A DNA stretch of 64,000 nt from the IMG/VR virus record IMGVR_UViG_3300005529_000024, positions 1 to 64,000 of that record; one strand, written 5' to 3'. The DNA comes from a virus. Below are positions 29,317 to 37,460 of this stretch, in pieces. Below the pieces are notes generated by a model. It did not search any database. It had not been told where the DNA came from and saw only the letters and a list, made by a program, of their open reading frames with translations. The position numbers were made by a program, and so were the translations under genes. Each line of letters begins with the position of its first letter. Within the stretch, counting starts at the first letter, position 1.

Positions 29317-29465
29317 GAAATAAACTGGGTAAGGTATATAAAACCAAACGACACTCTTGCAAACTTTGTAAGCCACACAAAATGGGTTTAGCGCCAAAGA
29401 AGACTGCTAAAGAGCGTCAAGAAGAAAAGTTAGCACAAAAAGAAATTGATTCGAGTTTAAAATGA
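29310..29465 (+). CDS. Small basic CxxC protein, 51 aa
   Basis: A GTG start inside the previous stop region opens a short basic protein: KVYKTKRHSCKLCKPHKMG followed by a Lys/Glu helix. The HSCKLCKPHKMG motif is seen in many phage and prophage small proteins. It overlaps the next ATG by four bases, which supports translation. Confidence 0.65.
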   Translation: MLRNKLGKVYKTKRHSCKLCKPHKMGLAPKKTAKERQEEKLAQKEIDSSLK

Positions 29466-29689
29466 GTATAAAAAAGTTTGTTGATAACATGTTTGAAGGA
29501 TGGCAGTCTGTTGAACCAATAGACTCCGATAAGTTTCCTGATCGTGAGAGCCAAGGTCTTGAAGGTCCGTTTCGTTTAAGGTCTGGTCTCATTGTTTATT
29601 ATGATCGTAAGGAAGGTAAATATTACAATCCAAAAACTGATATGTATCTTTCTCATGATGAATACTCTCAGCATCATCTTTTAAGATAA
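29462..29689 (+). CDS. Leader-bearing protein, 75 aa
   Basis: Starts MSIKKFVDNMFEGW; the likely cut follows MFE. The mature part is short, with RLRSGLIVYYDRKEGKYYNP, a beta-hairpin-like basic segment. Coupled to the preceding gene by ATGA. Confidence 0.65.
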   Translation: MSIKKFVDNMFEGWQSVEPIDSDKFPDRESQGLEGPFRLRSGLIVYYDRKEGKYYNPKTDMYLSHDEYSQHHLLR

Positions 29690-29696
29690 ATAAAAA

Positions 29697-29990
29697 TTGA
29701 ATCCCTCCAAAGAAATTCCAGACAGATCCAGTCGTGTAGTTCACTGTAAAAAACATAAATACGATGTTTATATCGGAAGACCATCAAAGTGGGGAAACCC
29801 CTTTACTATTGGTCGTGATGGCACACGAGATGAGGTAATCGCTCAGTATCGTAAATGGATACTTTTGCAACCTCATCTTATCGCTTCTCTTTCAGAATTA
29901 GTCGGTAAGGTACTTGGTTGTTGGTGCGCTCCAAATGCCTGTCATGGACATGTGCTTATTGATTTACTTAAGGAATTTGGTTTGGAATAA
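29697..29990 (+). CDS. DUF4326-like protein, 97 aa
   Basis: DVYIGRPSKWGNPFTIGRDG, an R-x-E-V-I...Y-x-x-W helix and KVLGCWCAPNACHGHVL are the signature of the DUF4326 family, common in phages; its function is not known to me. The start appears to be TTG at 29697 without a strong ribosome site, so the true start could lie inside. Confidence 0.7.
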   Translation: MNPSKEIPDRSSRVVHCKKHKYDVYIGRPSKWGNPFTIGRDGTRDEVIAQYRKWILLQPHLIASLSELVGKVLGCWCAPNACHGHVLIDLLKEFGLE

Positions 29991-29994
29991 TGTG

Positions 29995-30023
29995 TTGACG
30001 GGATTATCAAACCCTGGTATAAT
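29995..30023 (+). promoter_or_regulatory. Sigma70-type promoter
   Basis: TTGACG (29995-30000), 17-base spacer, TATAAT (30018-30023). One mismatch from consensus in total. It would transcribe the small gene at 30051 and probably the leader-bearing block. Confidence 0.85.
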
Positions 30024-30050
30024 TAAGTTAAAATCCTACGGCGAGAATAA

Positions 30051-30245
30051 ATGATCCCAGAAGAGTTGATTAAAGAAATCGATATCGAATATGAAAAGCT
30101 GGCTATTAAAGAACATGAAGCTTATCTTCGAAGTATTCGGATTAATGCTTATATCGCTGGCTTGTGTGGGCGTTGCGGGGAGTATGATTCCTTGGGACAT
30201 CAATGCCAATGGCCCCCGAAACTTTTAAAGGTGTCGATAGGCTAA
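30051..30245 (+). CDS. Hypothetical protein with Cys pair, 64 aa
   Basis: First gene after the 29995 promoter. A helical start and then CGRCGEYDSLGHQC, a possible zinc knuckle near residues 40-53. It is unrecognised. Confidence 0.55.
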   Translation: MIPEELIKEIDIEYEKLAIKEHEAYLRSIRINAYIAGLCGRCGEYDSLGHQCQWPPKLLKVSIG

Positions 30246-30250
30246 ATTAA

Positions 30251-30317
30251 ACTCAGGTGGTGCCTGGAGGTGTTAGCCTTTTGCTAACTATCGCTAATAC
30301 AGGTGCAATACCTGAGT
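30251..30317 (+). other. Intergenic RNA with alternative pairings
   Basis: ACTCAGGT (30251-30258) can pair with ACCTGAGT (30310-30317). GTTAGC/GCTAAC forms an inner hairpin. ACCTG can instead pair with the local CAGGT at about 30300-30304. The two states exclude each other, as in switches. It lies in the leader of the gene at 30341. Confidence 0.45.
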
Positions 30318-30340
30318 CCATTTAATATGGTGTGATGAGT

Positions 30341-30589
30341 ATGAAAAGATCCGGAACTATTAAGATTGTTTACGAAACTCTGAAGCGTTTCTATAAAGCT
30401 GGTGTAATAAAATCTTATTATGATTCCGAGAGCGATGTCTTGTACGTTTCTTGTCTCAAGGATGCTCCATCATCTTATTGCGAAGAGGTAGATGATTTTC
30501 TGCTTATCGAACGTTCAATAGAAAGTAAACAGATAACAGGTTACAGAATTCTTAACTTCTCAAAGTTTAAAGAGATGGGAGAAATATAA
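30341..30589 (+). CDS. DUF2283-like protein, 82 aa
   Basis: YYDSESDVLYVSCLKDAPSS followed by LLIERSIESKQITGYRIL matches the DUF2283 pattern (YD..sDvLYi ... G..ild). Starts at GTG 30332, ATG 30335 or ATG 30341 are all possible. It shares its stop region with the next start. Confidence 0.6.
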   Translation: MKRSGTIKIVYETLKRFYKAGVIKSYYDSESDVLYVSCLKDAPSSYCEEVDDFLLIERSIESKQITGYRILNFSKFKEMGEI

Positions 30590-30849
30590 TGGATAAGGCA
30601 TCAGAGCTTGGTGAATTATCTAAGGCTATCGAAACAATGAGCCATACTGTTGGAACGCTTAAAGCTGCAATTGCTAGTGCGACAATGGCTAGAAGTTATC
30701 TTCCTCTTGAAGGTAAAACAAAAGAGATGAATGATATTTTAGAAAAGTTTAAACATGTGCGCCAAACCTTGAAGGCTTTGAAAGATGATCTAGAGAATCT
30801 CACTGTAGATGTTCAGGATGAATATTATACGATAATGGGAGAAAAATAA
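30589..30849 (+). CDS. Helical protein, 86 aa
   Basis: Entirely helical with heptad-like spacing (ELGELSKAIETMSHTVGTLK). Starts on the A of the previous stop and shares its own stop with the next start. No recognised family. Confidence 0.6.
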   Translation: MDKASELGELSKAIETMSHTVGTLKAAIASATMARSYLPLEGKTKEMNDILEKFKHVRQTLKALKDDLENLTVDVQDEYYTIMGEK

Positions 30850-31280
30850 TGGATTCCAATAATCTGATGTTTAATGATCTTCCTGAATCAGTCAAGAAAC
30901 TTACAAAAGATATTGGTATTCTAGAATCTGACATAGTAAAGATATCTCATAATTCTGATGCTGGCGCTTGGTTTGTTTATACATTAAACGTCTATCTTGT
31001 TTTTTCCAGGTTGAAAAAACTCATTGAGTCTCCAGCATTTGAAGGTACAATTTTCGCTGTGGATAATAAACTCGTAATTGGGTTTTATCCTGAAGACGAA
31101 GAATCAGATGCTGATGATAAGTTTATACGTCTTGCTACAAAACATGGAGCTAAGTTTTACAGAAGAGATACACTGGAATGGATTGTCTTAGATCAAAAAG
31201 ATAATGCCATGTGGAATGAAGTTTATGCTTCAAAGAAGGATGCAGCTAAACGATATTGTGAGGTTCATAAACTAATATGA
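30849..31280 (+). CDS. Hypothetical protein, 143 aa
   Basis: Mixed alpha/beta; contains IGFYPEDEESDADDKFIRLA and KHGAKFYRRDTLEWIVLD. It lacks the leader of its neighbours. Four-base overlap with the next gene. Confidence 0.55.
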   Translation: MDSNNLMFNDLPESVKKLTKDIGILESDIVKISHNSDAGAWFVYTLNVYLVFSRLKKLIESPAFEGTIFAVDNKLVIGFYPEDEESDADDKFIRLATKHGAKFYRRDTLEWIVLDQKDNAMWNEVYASKKDAAKRYCEVHKLI

Positions 31281-31579
31281 GTCATAAGAGCAGAGTAGAC
31301 GAACTTGTAACTAGAGCATTATTTGAAGCGATAACTGATAGTGAAACTGATAGCAAAGATGAAGTAGTAACATATCGGTATATAAATTTCACGAAGTCTG
31401 GTGATACTGGCAAGACAATGATCTGGAGTTGTAAGAACAATAAGAGTGGTGCTGAGTTGGGAGTCGTAAAGTGGTTTCCCTCTTGGCGTCAATATTGTTT
31501 CTTTCCTACAACACAGATAGTTTTGAGTTCTGGTTGTTTACAAGATATACGAGATTTTATTGATCAAAAATTACACTAG
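31277..31579 (+). CDS. Conserved phage protein with leader-like start, 100 aa
   Basis: Begins MSHKSRVDELVTRALFEA, a longer version of the shared leader with LFE at the expected place. Then GKTMIWSCKNNKSGAELGVV and KWFPSWRQYCFFP ... CLQDIRDFI, a motif of a widespread small family of unknown function in phages. Confidence 0.65.
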   Translation: MSHKSRVDELVTRALFEAITDSETDSKDEVVTYRYINFTKSGDTGKTMIWSCKNNKSGAELGVVKWFPSWRQYCFFPTTQIVLSSGCLQDIRDFIDQKLH

Positions 31580-31651
31580 CTCGCCTACCATGTGTAGAAG
31601 GAGTAACGGGGTCGCTCATTCGGGCGTCTCCAGCCAATTTTGGAGAATGAT

Positions 31652-31846
31652 ATGGGTCTAAAAGATACTGTTGATGAGATGTTAAGCGGAGAAGATAGTT
31701 TCGAGAGAGACTTTCGAGATGCAGAGACTCGTATCCATGATGCCGTAAGGGTTTTGTTAGAGAAAGAATCAAAGAAGCTTGCCAGAAAGTATAAAGATTA
31801 CACTGATGCTGAATTGTATAATAAGCTGCGTAAATCGTTAGGATAA
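31652..31846 (+). CDS. Leader-bearing helical protein, 64 aa
   Basis: TTGGAGA sets ATG 31652. Starts MGLKDTVDEMLSGEDS; the rest is a charged helical pair (RIHDAVRVLLEKESKKLARK). Similar in design to the proteins at 27733 and 32470. Confidence 0.6.
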   Translation: MGLKDTVDEMLSGEDSFERDFRDAETRIHDAVRVLLEKESKKLARKYKDYTDAELYNKLRKSLG

Positions 31847-31876
31847 TTCTAGACACTCATACAATAGGAGATTTAT

Positions 31877-32467
31877 ATGAGTTTGAAGGATACTGTAGAA
31901 AAGATGTTCGAGGATGATGAACATAAAGAACTTGTTGCAGCTTATGATGAATCTGATATCACTGATAGCCATATCGCATATCTTCTTGAAGAGCCTTTAG
32001 ATCATGAAGAATTTTTTGACGACGATGAAGAGCTAATGGATATTCGTTCTCTTAGTAATAGTAATGAAGACTTTATCAGAAAGGTTAAAGAAGCAGACTT
32101 ATTTGATAAGCTCGAACGTTTAGCACGAGAACATGCATGGGCTGATCCAGATCTATACAGCATAGCTTGGGATGATGAGAAAGAAAATATAACCGCTACT
32201 ATCAATGAAATGAATCCTGATGGTCACTGGTACGCTCATTCTGAAGCTCTTACTTGGCGGCGTGTTCCTGGTTGGAAGAGATTCGATGCCTCTGATGGGC
32301 AAGAATTTCTTATGAATGTTCTTCCTAATACATCTAGTCTTACTTATAAGCTTTATAAGACAGGACCCAAAGAATTACAACTTATGGTATGGCATCATGA
32401 TGCCCCTACTGGAGAATCGATGGTTATTGAAGTTGATCATGGGGATAATGAACCAGAACAGGATTAA
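31877..32467 (+). CDS. Leader-bearing acidic protein, 196 aa
   Basis: Starts MSLKDTVEKMFEDDEH, with MFE as candidate site. The middle is acidic (EEFFDDDEELMDIRSL); the C-terminal 80 residues are beta-rich (GHWYAHSEALTWRRVPGWKR). No enzyme motif is visible. Confidence 0.65.
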   Translation: MSLKDTVEKMFEDDEHKELVAAYDESDITDSHIAYLLEEPLDHEEFFDDDEELMDIRSLSNSNEDFIRKVKEADLFDKLERLAREHAWADPDLYSIAWDDEKENITATINEMNPDGHWYAHSEALTWRRVPGWKRFDASDGQEFLMNVLPNTSSLTYKLYKTGPKELQLMVWHHDAPTGESMVIEVDHGDNEPEQD

Positions 32468-32469
32468 AA

Positions 32470-32724
32470 ATGGATGCAAAGAAAGTTGTTGATAATCTTC
32501 TGAATGAAGATGAAAGTGATATGACTTATCACGAAGATTATGAAGAGACTGTCGAACGATTAGTACGTGGCATCCAAAAAGCTATCGTAGCTGAAGCAAC
32601 ACGATTACATAACTCCTATAATCTTCGTGATTCTCTTACTAAAGAAGATATAATGTTCAATCTTCTAGATCATGTTTTAAATCTTGATAGCCGAGAATGG
32701 AATACTAATTGGAGAGAGAAATAA
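32470..32724 (+). CDS. Leader-bearing helical protein, 84 aa
   Basis: Starts MDAKKVVDNLLNEDES, closely matching the protein at 27733 over the first 13 residues, and shares with it a following helical plan (VERLVRGIQKAIVAEATRLH). Probable paralogue. Confidence 0.65.
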   Translation: MDAKKVVDNLLNEDESDMTYHEDYEETVERLVRGIQKAIVAEATRLHNSYNLRDSLTKEDIMFNLLDHVLNLDSREWNTNWREK

Positions 32725-33020
32725 TGGATACAAAGAAGATTGTCGATCAGCTATTAGAAGCTGAGATCGGAATCGCTCCTGGTCTTGAATTCTCTAAGCC
32801 TGAAGATTCCAAGATGCGTCGGTTTGTTCTTGTTCGTGATGAGGATGTCCATAATAAGAGTGGTGAGGGTATCGTCGCTGAAGGTGTTGAGTTCTCAGAT
32901 GGTACTGTCGCTATGCGTTGGCTGACTAAGACAGCGAGCACTACAATTTTTAAAAACGTGGCTGAGCTTGAAAAAATTCATGGTCATGAAGGAAAAAGTA
33001 ACGTAAGGTGGATTGATTAA
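32724..33020 (+). CDS. Leader-bearing protein, 98 aa
   Basis: Starts on the A of the previous stop: MDTKKIVDQLLEAEIG, with LLE as candidate site. Mature part is beta-type (MRRFVLVRDEDVHNKSGEG, VEFSDGTVAMRWLTK), like a small SH3 or LysM-sized domain. Confidence 0.65.
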   Translation: MDTKKIVDQLLEAEIGIAPGLEFSKPEDSKMRRFVLVRDEDVHNKSGEGIVAEGVEFSDGTVAMRWLTKTASTTIFKNVAELEKIHGHEGKSNVRWID

Positions 33021-33308
33021 ATGAGAATCAAAGAGACGATAAATAGTTTATTTGAAGCGGACTTTTATGATGTGCATTCCAAGGTTATGCACATCCTTGA
33101 TATGTACGGTCTGACAAGAGAGAGCTTCATGTCGAAGACTAAGAATGCAGACAAGCATATCAATGAGCTTGTTAAGGTCTTAACAGAAGCATCTTCTGAT
33201 GAAGATAAAGATTCAGCTATTCGTACTTTTTGTTCTGTACTTCGTGATTCAGGTTATCATAACACTATCGTTGATAAAATAGAGTCTGATTTAATTGATG
33301 AGTTCTAA
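33021..33308 (+). CDS. Leader-bearing helical protein, 95 aa
   Basis: Begins immediately after the previous stop with MRIKETINSLFEADFY (LFE site). The remainder is all-helical (VMHILDMYGLTRESFMSKTK, HINELVKVLTEASSDEDKD). Not recognised. Confidence 0.65.
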   Translation: MRIKETINSLFEADFYDVHSKVMHILDMYGLTRESFMSKTKNADKHINELVKVLTEASSDEDKDSAIRTFCSVLRDSGYHNTIVDKIESDLIDEF

Positions 33309-33310
33309 AA

Positions 33311-33640
33311 ATGAAACTGATAGACCTTGAGCCTAGATTATTTCGTTTAGCGGATATAAATGGAGACTCTGCGTCTTTAGAAAGGGTAGACAGTTTAGCT
33401 GAAGCTCAAGGCATTAGATTTGTTTGTCCAAAATGCTTCGTTAGTAATAATGGTCCTATAGGCACTCATTATATCATATGTCTTTTTAGAGATAAAGGCA
33501 TCCCAAATAATATAATGCAAACCATAGCTAGATGGTTTGTATCCGGTAAAGATTTTTCTGATCTAACTCTAACACCATCCATACTTCTTCCTGATAATTG
33601 CATGTGGCATGGTTTTATAACTAATGGTATGATTTTATGA
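33311..33640 (+). CDS. DUF6527-like protein, 109 aa
   Basis: FVCPKCFVSNNGPIGTHYII, RWFVSGKDFSDLTLTPSILL and CMWHGFITNGMI form the motif set of a conserved phage and bacterial family (DUF6527-type) with likely metal-binding Cys/His. It lacks the leader. Overlaps the next start by four bases. Confidence 0.7.
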   Translation: MKLIDLEPRLFRLADINGDSASLERVDSLAEAQGIRFVCPKCFVSNNGPIGTHYIICLFRDKGIPNNIMQTIARWFVSGKDFSDLTLTPSILLPDNCMWHGFITNGMIL

Positions 33641-34572
33641 GCAATATACTATACGTGGACCAAGAGGAGCGCGTATCAAAGATAACTCCTGGAAGTGAAG
33701 AGGCTTCACCTCCTGCGCTTATCTCTCCAGAGGGTGATACTATATTTATCGATTATCATGTAATGCATGATGAAGCATTGTACGCACTTGGATTTAGATA
33801 CGGTATCGATGAGGCAATCAAGAAACATAAATGGGTTCGTGTTGTATCGTTTGATGAATTTCAACTCCCTGAATTAACTGTAAAGTATCTTGGTCTAGTC
33901 GATGACTTCATCAGCACCTATGGCTACATGAATTCTGATAAGCTCATAATCGATTTCTACGCTGGTGTTAAACTATATACTATTGAGATCTCTAAAGATG
34001 ATTATGACGATAGAGGATTGATTGGTGCTGTTAGAAATGAACTACGTCACCATGAACAGAATGCGCTTCTTGCTAGATGCCCCAAACCTATAATCACTTC
34101 TATCATGAAGTCAATGGGTATGGAGAGTGGGAAAGCTGTTAAAGAAGCTGTAGAGAAATTGTTTGAGCGAGAGAAAATTCTTCCTACGCATTTCTCTATC
34201 CTTTCTGCTCAGAAGGGTCTTTTACATGATGAGGAAGCACATAAGTCTTTGTTGCGTACTCTAACTAATTCTGGCTTTAAAAATATTATTCCTGTCGATG
34301 GGCATTATGGGAATCCGGAGAAATCAGTTATAGTTGTTCATACAGGTTCTGCTGCAAATAAAAAGAAGCTTGAGAATATCGCTCTTAATATTTTCGATCA
34401 AGAATCTATTATACATTCTGATGATTTAAAAAATGTTCTTGTGTATAATGATGGACAGAAACTTTCAGGTGCTGGTATAGAGATAGACGATACATTTAGC
34501 GATTTCTATACCGTCTTACCAAATGGTATTAAATTTAGATTAGGTATTAATCATTTTTCACATGTCGGATAA
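33637..34572 (+). CDS. Two-part protein with internal leader-like site, 311 aa
   Basis: Residues 1-165 form one alpha/beta part (IFIDYHVMHDEALYALGFRY). At about 166-178 stands KAVKEAVEKLFERE, the shared leader motif in the middle of the chain. The next 130 residues form a second part (HFSILSAQKGLLHDEEAHKS, KSVIVVHTGSAANKKKLENI). If the prohead protease cuts here, one gene yields two packaged proteins. No enzyme motif is clear. Confidence 0.65.
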   Translation: MSNILYVDQEERVSKITPGSEEASPPALISPEGDTIFIDYHVMHDEALYALGFRYGIDEAIKKHKWVRVVSFDEFQLPELTVKYLGLVDDFISTYGYMNSDKLIIDFYAGVKLYTIEISKDDYDDRGLIGAVRNELRHHEQNALLARCPKPIITSIMKSMGMESGKAVKEAVEKLFEREKILPTHFSILSAQKGLLHDEEAHKSLLRTLTNSGFKNIIPVDGHYGNPEKSVIVVHTGSAANKKKLENIALNIFDQESIIHSDDLKNVLVYNDGQKLSGAGIEIDDTFSDFYTVLPNGIKFRLGINHFSHVG

Positions 34573-34573
34573 A

Positions 34574-35248
34574 ATGGATATTAAAAGCTATATAGATAAG
34601 TTGTTTGAATCTGGTGATATCTTTTTAGCTGAAAAATTAGTTCTGAAGGATTATAAAGATTTTTCAAAGCTAGTCGCACAAGCTTACTTAGCTAGACCTG
34701 ATTACGAATCTCAGTATGCATCTTCCTGGAAAGCTTTAATCCCGTTCATTGAAAAGATGTTTAATCAGATCTCTTCGAAGGTTGATGTTGAATTTACAGA
34801 TGCTGATCCCTACAAATCCTCGAAAGCATTACGAAGGGATATCGAGCAGAACAGTAGGCTAAAAGTTTGGACTGGCGCATCTAATCATCCGATTTTTACT
34901 GAAGAACAAAACTGGAAGTTCCGAGCGATCCATGATTATATGACACATGCTACTGGTAAGCATCCTTTCTCGCTTAGGGGAGAAATTGGTGCATACAATA
35001 GACATGTAAAGACTATTCCTGTCGAAGGAAGACTTGCATTATTCACAGAGGTAATCGGTCAGGTATCTACATATTTCGAGACTTCATCGCATCCACCACA
35101 GAAGATTTGCAAGCTCTGGGGTTTTGATTACGTAAACGTTGGAAACGTGGATGAAGAAGAATATAAGAAGAACTTCCCAGATCAAGAAGATAAACCAGTT
35201 CCTGATGAAGATAAAATAACTACTGATGATCAAGAAGGTAATGTATGA
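34574..35248 (+). CDS. Leader-bearing polyvalent-protein-like protein, 224 aa
   Basis: ATG 34574 gives MDIKSYIDKLFESGDI; an ATG at 34562 is possible. The core carries WKFRAIHDYMTHATGKHPFS, RGEIGAYNRHVKTIP and ALFTEVIGQVSTYF. This series, HDyxxHA...GExxAyxxH...TExxGQ, occurs in a domain of phage and plasmid polyvalent proteins that are carried into the cell with the DNA. Its conserved His and Glu suggest a metal enzyme, but the activity is unknown to me. Confidence 0.7.
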   Translation: MDIKSYIDKLFESGDIFLAEKLVLKDYKDFSKLVAQAYLARPDYESQYASSWKALIPFIEKMFNQISSKVDVEFTDADPYKSSKALRRDIEQNSRLKVWTGASNHPIFTEEQNWKFRAIHDYMTHATGKHPFSLRGEIGAYNRHVKTIPVEGRLALFTEVIGQVSTYFETSSHPPQKICKLWGFDYVNVGNVDEEEYKKNFPDQEDKPVPDEDKITTDDQEGNV

Positions 35249-35673
35249 GATACGGTTGGCTTAATCCTAAAGGAGAATTTCTTTCTCTTGAAGGAAGTAC
35301 ACATGATAAGTTCATCCAGAAACATGGTTTCAGTGATCCTAGACCTGAACAGGCAGTTCGTGATGCGATTAATGCTGGTTGGGTTCGAATGCATGCTAGC
35401 GATTTAAACAAAGAGCTTAGCTTTCAATTTAATGGATCGGATGAATCTTACAGGCACATAGGATATTTCATCAGCGATCATCCTGAGACTAGTAATTATC
35501 TTATCGCGCTTGATTCTCCAGATGGCTTTGTTAATGAATTGGACCCTGAAGATATTATAAAGTATGGCGCTAAACGTGCAGCTAAGCGTATATTAGTTGG
35601 TGCAGGTTTTGGTGCTAACTATGGCGAAAGCAAGACAGTAAAAAATTACGTTGACAATTTATTTACGGATTAG
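35245..35673 (+). CDS. Protein with C-terminal leader-like motif, 142 aa
   Basis: Starts MRYGWLNPKGEFLSLEGSTH and shares GW[LI]NPxGxF, AGWVRM/SGWIKV and a later LIALDSPDGFVNEL-type segment with the protein at 36268, so the two are paralogues. It ends in SKTVKNYVDNLFTD, the leader motif at the opposite end of the chain. Confidence 0.65.
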   Translation: MRYGWLNPKGEFLSLEGSTHDKFIQKHGFSDPRPEQAVRDAINAGWVRMHASDLNKELSFQFNGSDESYRHIGYFISDHPETSNYLIALDSPDGFVNELDPEDIIKYGAKRAAKRILVGAGFGANYGESKTVKNYVDNLFTD

Positions 35674-35676
35674 AAA

Positions 35677-36063
35677 ATGGGAATAAAGAAAACTATTGAT
35701 GAGATGTTCGAAGCCAAAAAGAAGATGAAAGCATTGGTTCGGTATGGGACCAATAAGCTCGAACCTGATACCTGGAGAAAAGTTCTCTACCATTCTGAGG
35801 ATGAAGAACTTCTGCATTCTGAAGCTGAGCGATTGAATAAGAAATATCCTGATCTTGATTTCAAGGTTGAAGATGATGAGATCGATGAAGCATCTGATTG
35901 GTTTGTATACGATGTCTTTCTTCATGGTAAAGAGATTGATACTCTCTTCTTCTCTACAGAACAAGACTTAGAAGATCTGAAACGCAGTCTTGTAAATCAT
36001 GATGGATATGATCCGGAAATTGAAGTAAAACTATACAAGGGGAAGAAGAAGCATAGTAAATAA
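35677..36063 (+). CDS. Leader-bearing protein, 128 aa
   Basis: Starts MGIKKTIDEMFEAKKK (MFE site). The body alternates charged helices and strands (WRKVLYHSEDEELLHSEAER, WFVYDVFLHGKEIDTLFF) and ends basic. Unrecognised. Confidence 0.65.
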   Translation: MGIKKTIDEMFEAKKKMKALVRYGTNKLEPDTWRKVLYHSEDEELLHSEAERLNKKYPDLDFKVEDDEIDEASDWFVYDVFLHGKEIDTLFFSTEQDLEDLKRSLVNHDGYDPEIEVKLYKGKKKHSK

Positions 36064-36080
36064 GCGAGGAGGGAATGCAG

Positions 36081-36266
36081 ATGGAACATAAGTTCACAAC
36101 AATTGAAGAATTGATTTTGATGGGGGCCGATACTGAGGAATGGAACCTACCATTAAAACAAACTGTGATCGTTTCTGAAGACGGTAGTGTTGATCTTCCC
36201 AATGGATCTGAAGTTGATGGACCTTGTGAGCTAATCGCAAAACTCTTTCCTCATATGGAGCAATAG
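36081..36266 (+). CDS. Acidic protein, 61 aa
   Basis: AGGAGGG at 36067-36073 fits ATG 36081 (seven bases) rather than ATG 36075 (one base). Small acidic alpha/beta protein (TIEELILMGADTEEWNLPLK). It is not recognised. Confidence 0.6.
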   Translation: MEHKFTTIEELILMGADTEEWNLPLKQTVIVSEDGSVDLPNGSEVDGPCELIAKLFPHMEQ

Positions 36267-36267
36267 A

Positions 36268-36780
36268 ATGAGTTTACTGAAGAAATATTTCTCAGTACTA
36301 TCTGAAGCTGGAACATTTCTGAATGGCTGGATTAATCCCTCTGGTGATTTTGTTGATGAGCCTGTGTCAGATCCTATTACTGCTGATGATATCAAGACCA
36401 ATCTTCAAAAGTTAAAGTCTGGTTGGATTAAAGTTACGACTCCCTCACAAAAAGTTCTCGGTTTTGAATTCTTTGATACAACAGCAAAGAGTCTTTCAAA
36501 TATAGAAATATTCCTTGTTAAGCATCAAGCTGTTATTGATGCTAGTATGCTTTATCTTCTAGCGGTTGATAGTGATCATGGTTATATTATTTCACTTAAT
36601 GATGCTATCAAGTTAGGTGTCAAGCAAGCCTTGGATAAAGAGAGCAAAGAGGCACATTCAAGTGAAGACTCAATTCCTAAGACTGAATCTACGGTTAATT
36701 CTGATCTTGATTCTCTTTTAGCTGAACTCGCAAGGAATGAAGGAAAAGTTTCTGAAGTAATGAGCAAGATTTTTTCTTAA
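36268..36780 (+). CDS. Leader-bearing paralogue of the 35245 protein, 170 aa
   Basis: Starts MSLLKKYFSVLSEAGTF, a divergent leader, followed by WINPSGDFV, KSGWIKV and MLYLLAVDSDHGYIISLNDA, matching the 35245 protein in order. It ends with EGKVSEVMSKIFS, again leader-like, so related motifs stand at both ends. Confidence 0.65.
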   Translation: MSLLKKYFSVLSEAGTFLNGWINPSGDFVDEPVSDPITADDIKTNLQKLKSGWIKVTTPSQKVLGFEFFDTTAKSLSNIEIFLVKHQAVIDASMLYLLAVDSDHGYIISLNDAIKLGVKQALDKESKEAHSSEDSIPKTESTVNSDLDSLLAELARNEGKVSEVMSKIFS

Positions 36781-36789
36781 GGATATGAA

Positions 36790-37221
36790 ATGGGAATAAG
36801 AGCTACAAGTTATACCGGATCAATCATTGATGGTTTATATGAGGCTGAAGTACCAGTTCCGAATATCTCACTGAAGATTGAACCAGTCACAGCACAAAAT
36901 TGGGATGAAGATCCATCTACTTGGTCGCCTACTCCTTATGTCTTGATCATCTCCCCAGAAGAGAATTTCTCTCTAGATAAACATGTGCTTAATGGTCCTA
37001 TTCTAAAGTATCTAAACGAGCTTGATTTTAAGACGCATAGAGAACATGGATCTATTACTGGTAGAGGCTTGATACAAGATGAATATGTTGAGGTAAAAAA
37101 TTATCATAAGTCTGAGATTTGGAAATTCGTTTCAGCGAATAAAGATACACTCAATACATTAAAGGAAGAGATCGTTGAGATCTTATCTGATCTTAGATAT
37201 AATCTTCAAGTGGAATCCTAA
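36790..37221 (+). CDS. Protein with divergent leader, 143 aa
   Basis: Starts MGIRATSYTGSIIDGLYEAE; the GLYE piece fits a hydrophobic-x-Glu site. The body is alpha/beta (YVLIISPEENFSLDKHVLNG) and ends in a helix. The last base is shared with the next start codon. Confidence 0.6.
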   Translation: MGIRATSYTGSIIDGLYEAEVPVPNISLKIEPVTAQNWDEDPSTWSPTPYVLIISPEENFSLDKHVLNGPILKYLNELDFKTHREHGSITGRGLIQDEYVEVKNYHKSEIWKFVSANKDTLNTLKEEIVEILSDLRYNLQVES

Positions 37222-37445
37222 TGAGCATTAAAGAAACAGTTGATAGGATGTTCGAGCATCAGTATGGTCTTGTGCAGGGTCCTCTTGATGATGAGGAAAA
37301 TACGTGTCAAAACCCTTGTGATCCTAATTCTGATTGTGAGAAATGCGCTGATTACTGGCAACGTATGAGTGACGAAGGTATGTGGGATAAGCAGAAACAT
37401 CGTTGGACCGATAAAGGTTGGGATGAAATCTTTAGGCACTTATAA
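37221..37445 (+). CDS. Leader-bearing Cys-rich protein, 74 aa
   Basis: Starts MSIKETVDRMFEHQYG. The mature part holds CQNPCDPNSDCEKCADYW, four cysteines that may bind metal, then a Trp/Lys helix. The function is unknown. Confidence 0.65.
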   Translation: MSIKETVDRMFEHQYGLVQGPLDDEENTCQNPCDPNSDCEKCADYWQRMSDEGMWDKQKHRWTDKGWDEIFRHL

Positions 37446-37460
37446 ATAAAAGGTTAAAAA

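Noticed and set aside
29347-29373. CTTGCAAACTTTGTAAG hairpin resembling the one at 2176-2193
   Set aside because: It lies inside the small basic CxxC gene (encodes SCKLCK), so the similarity is best explained by chance.
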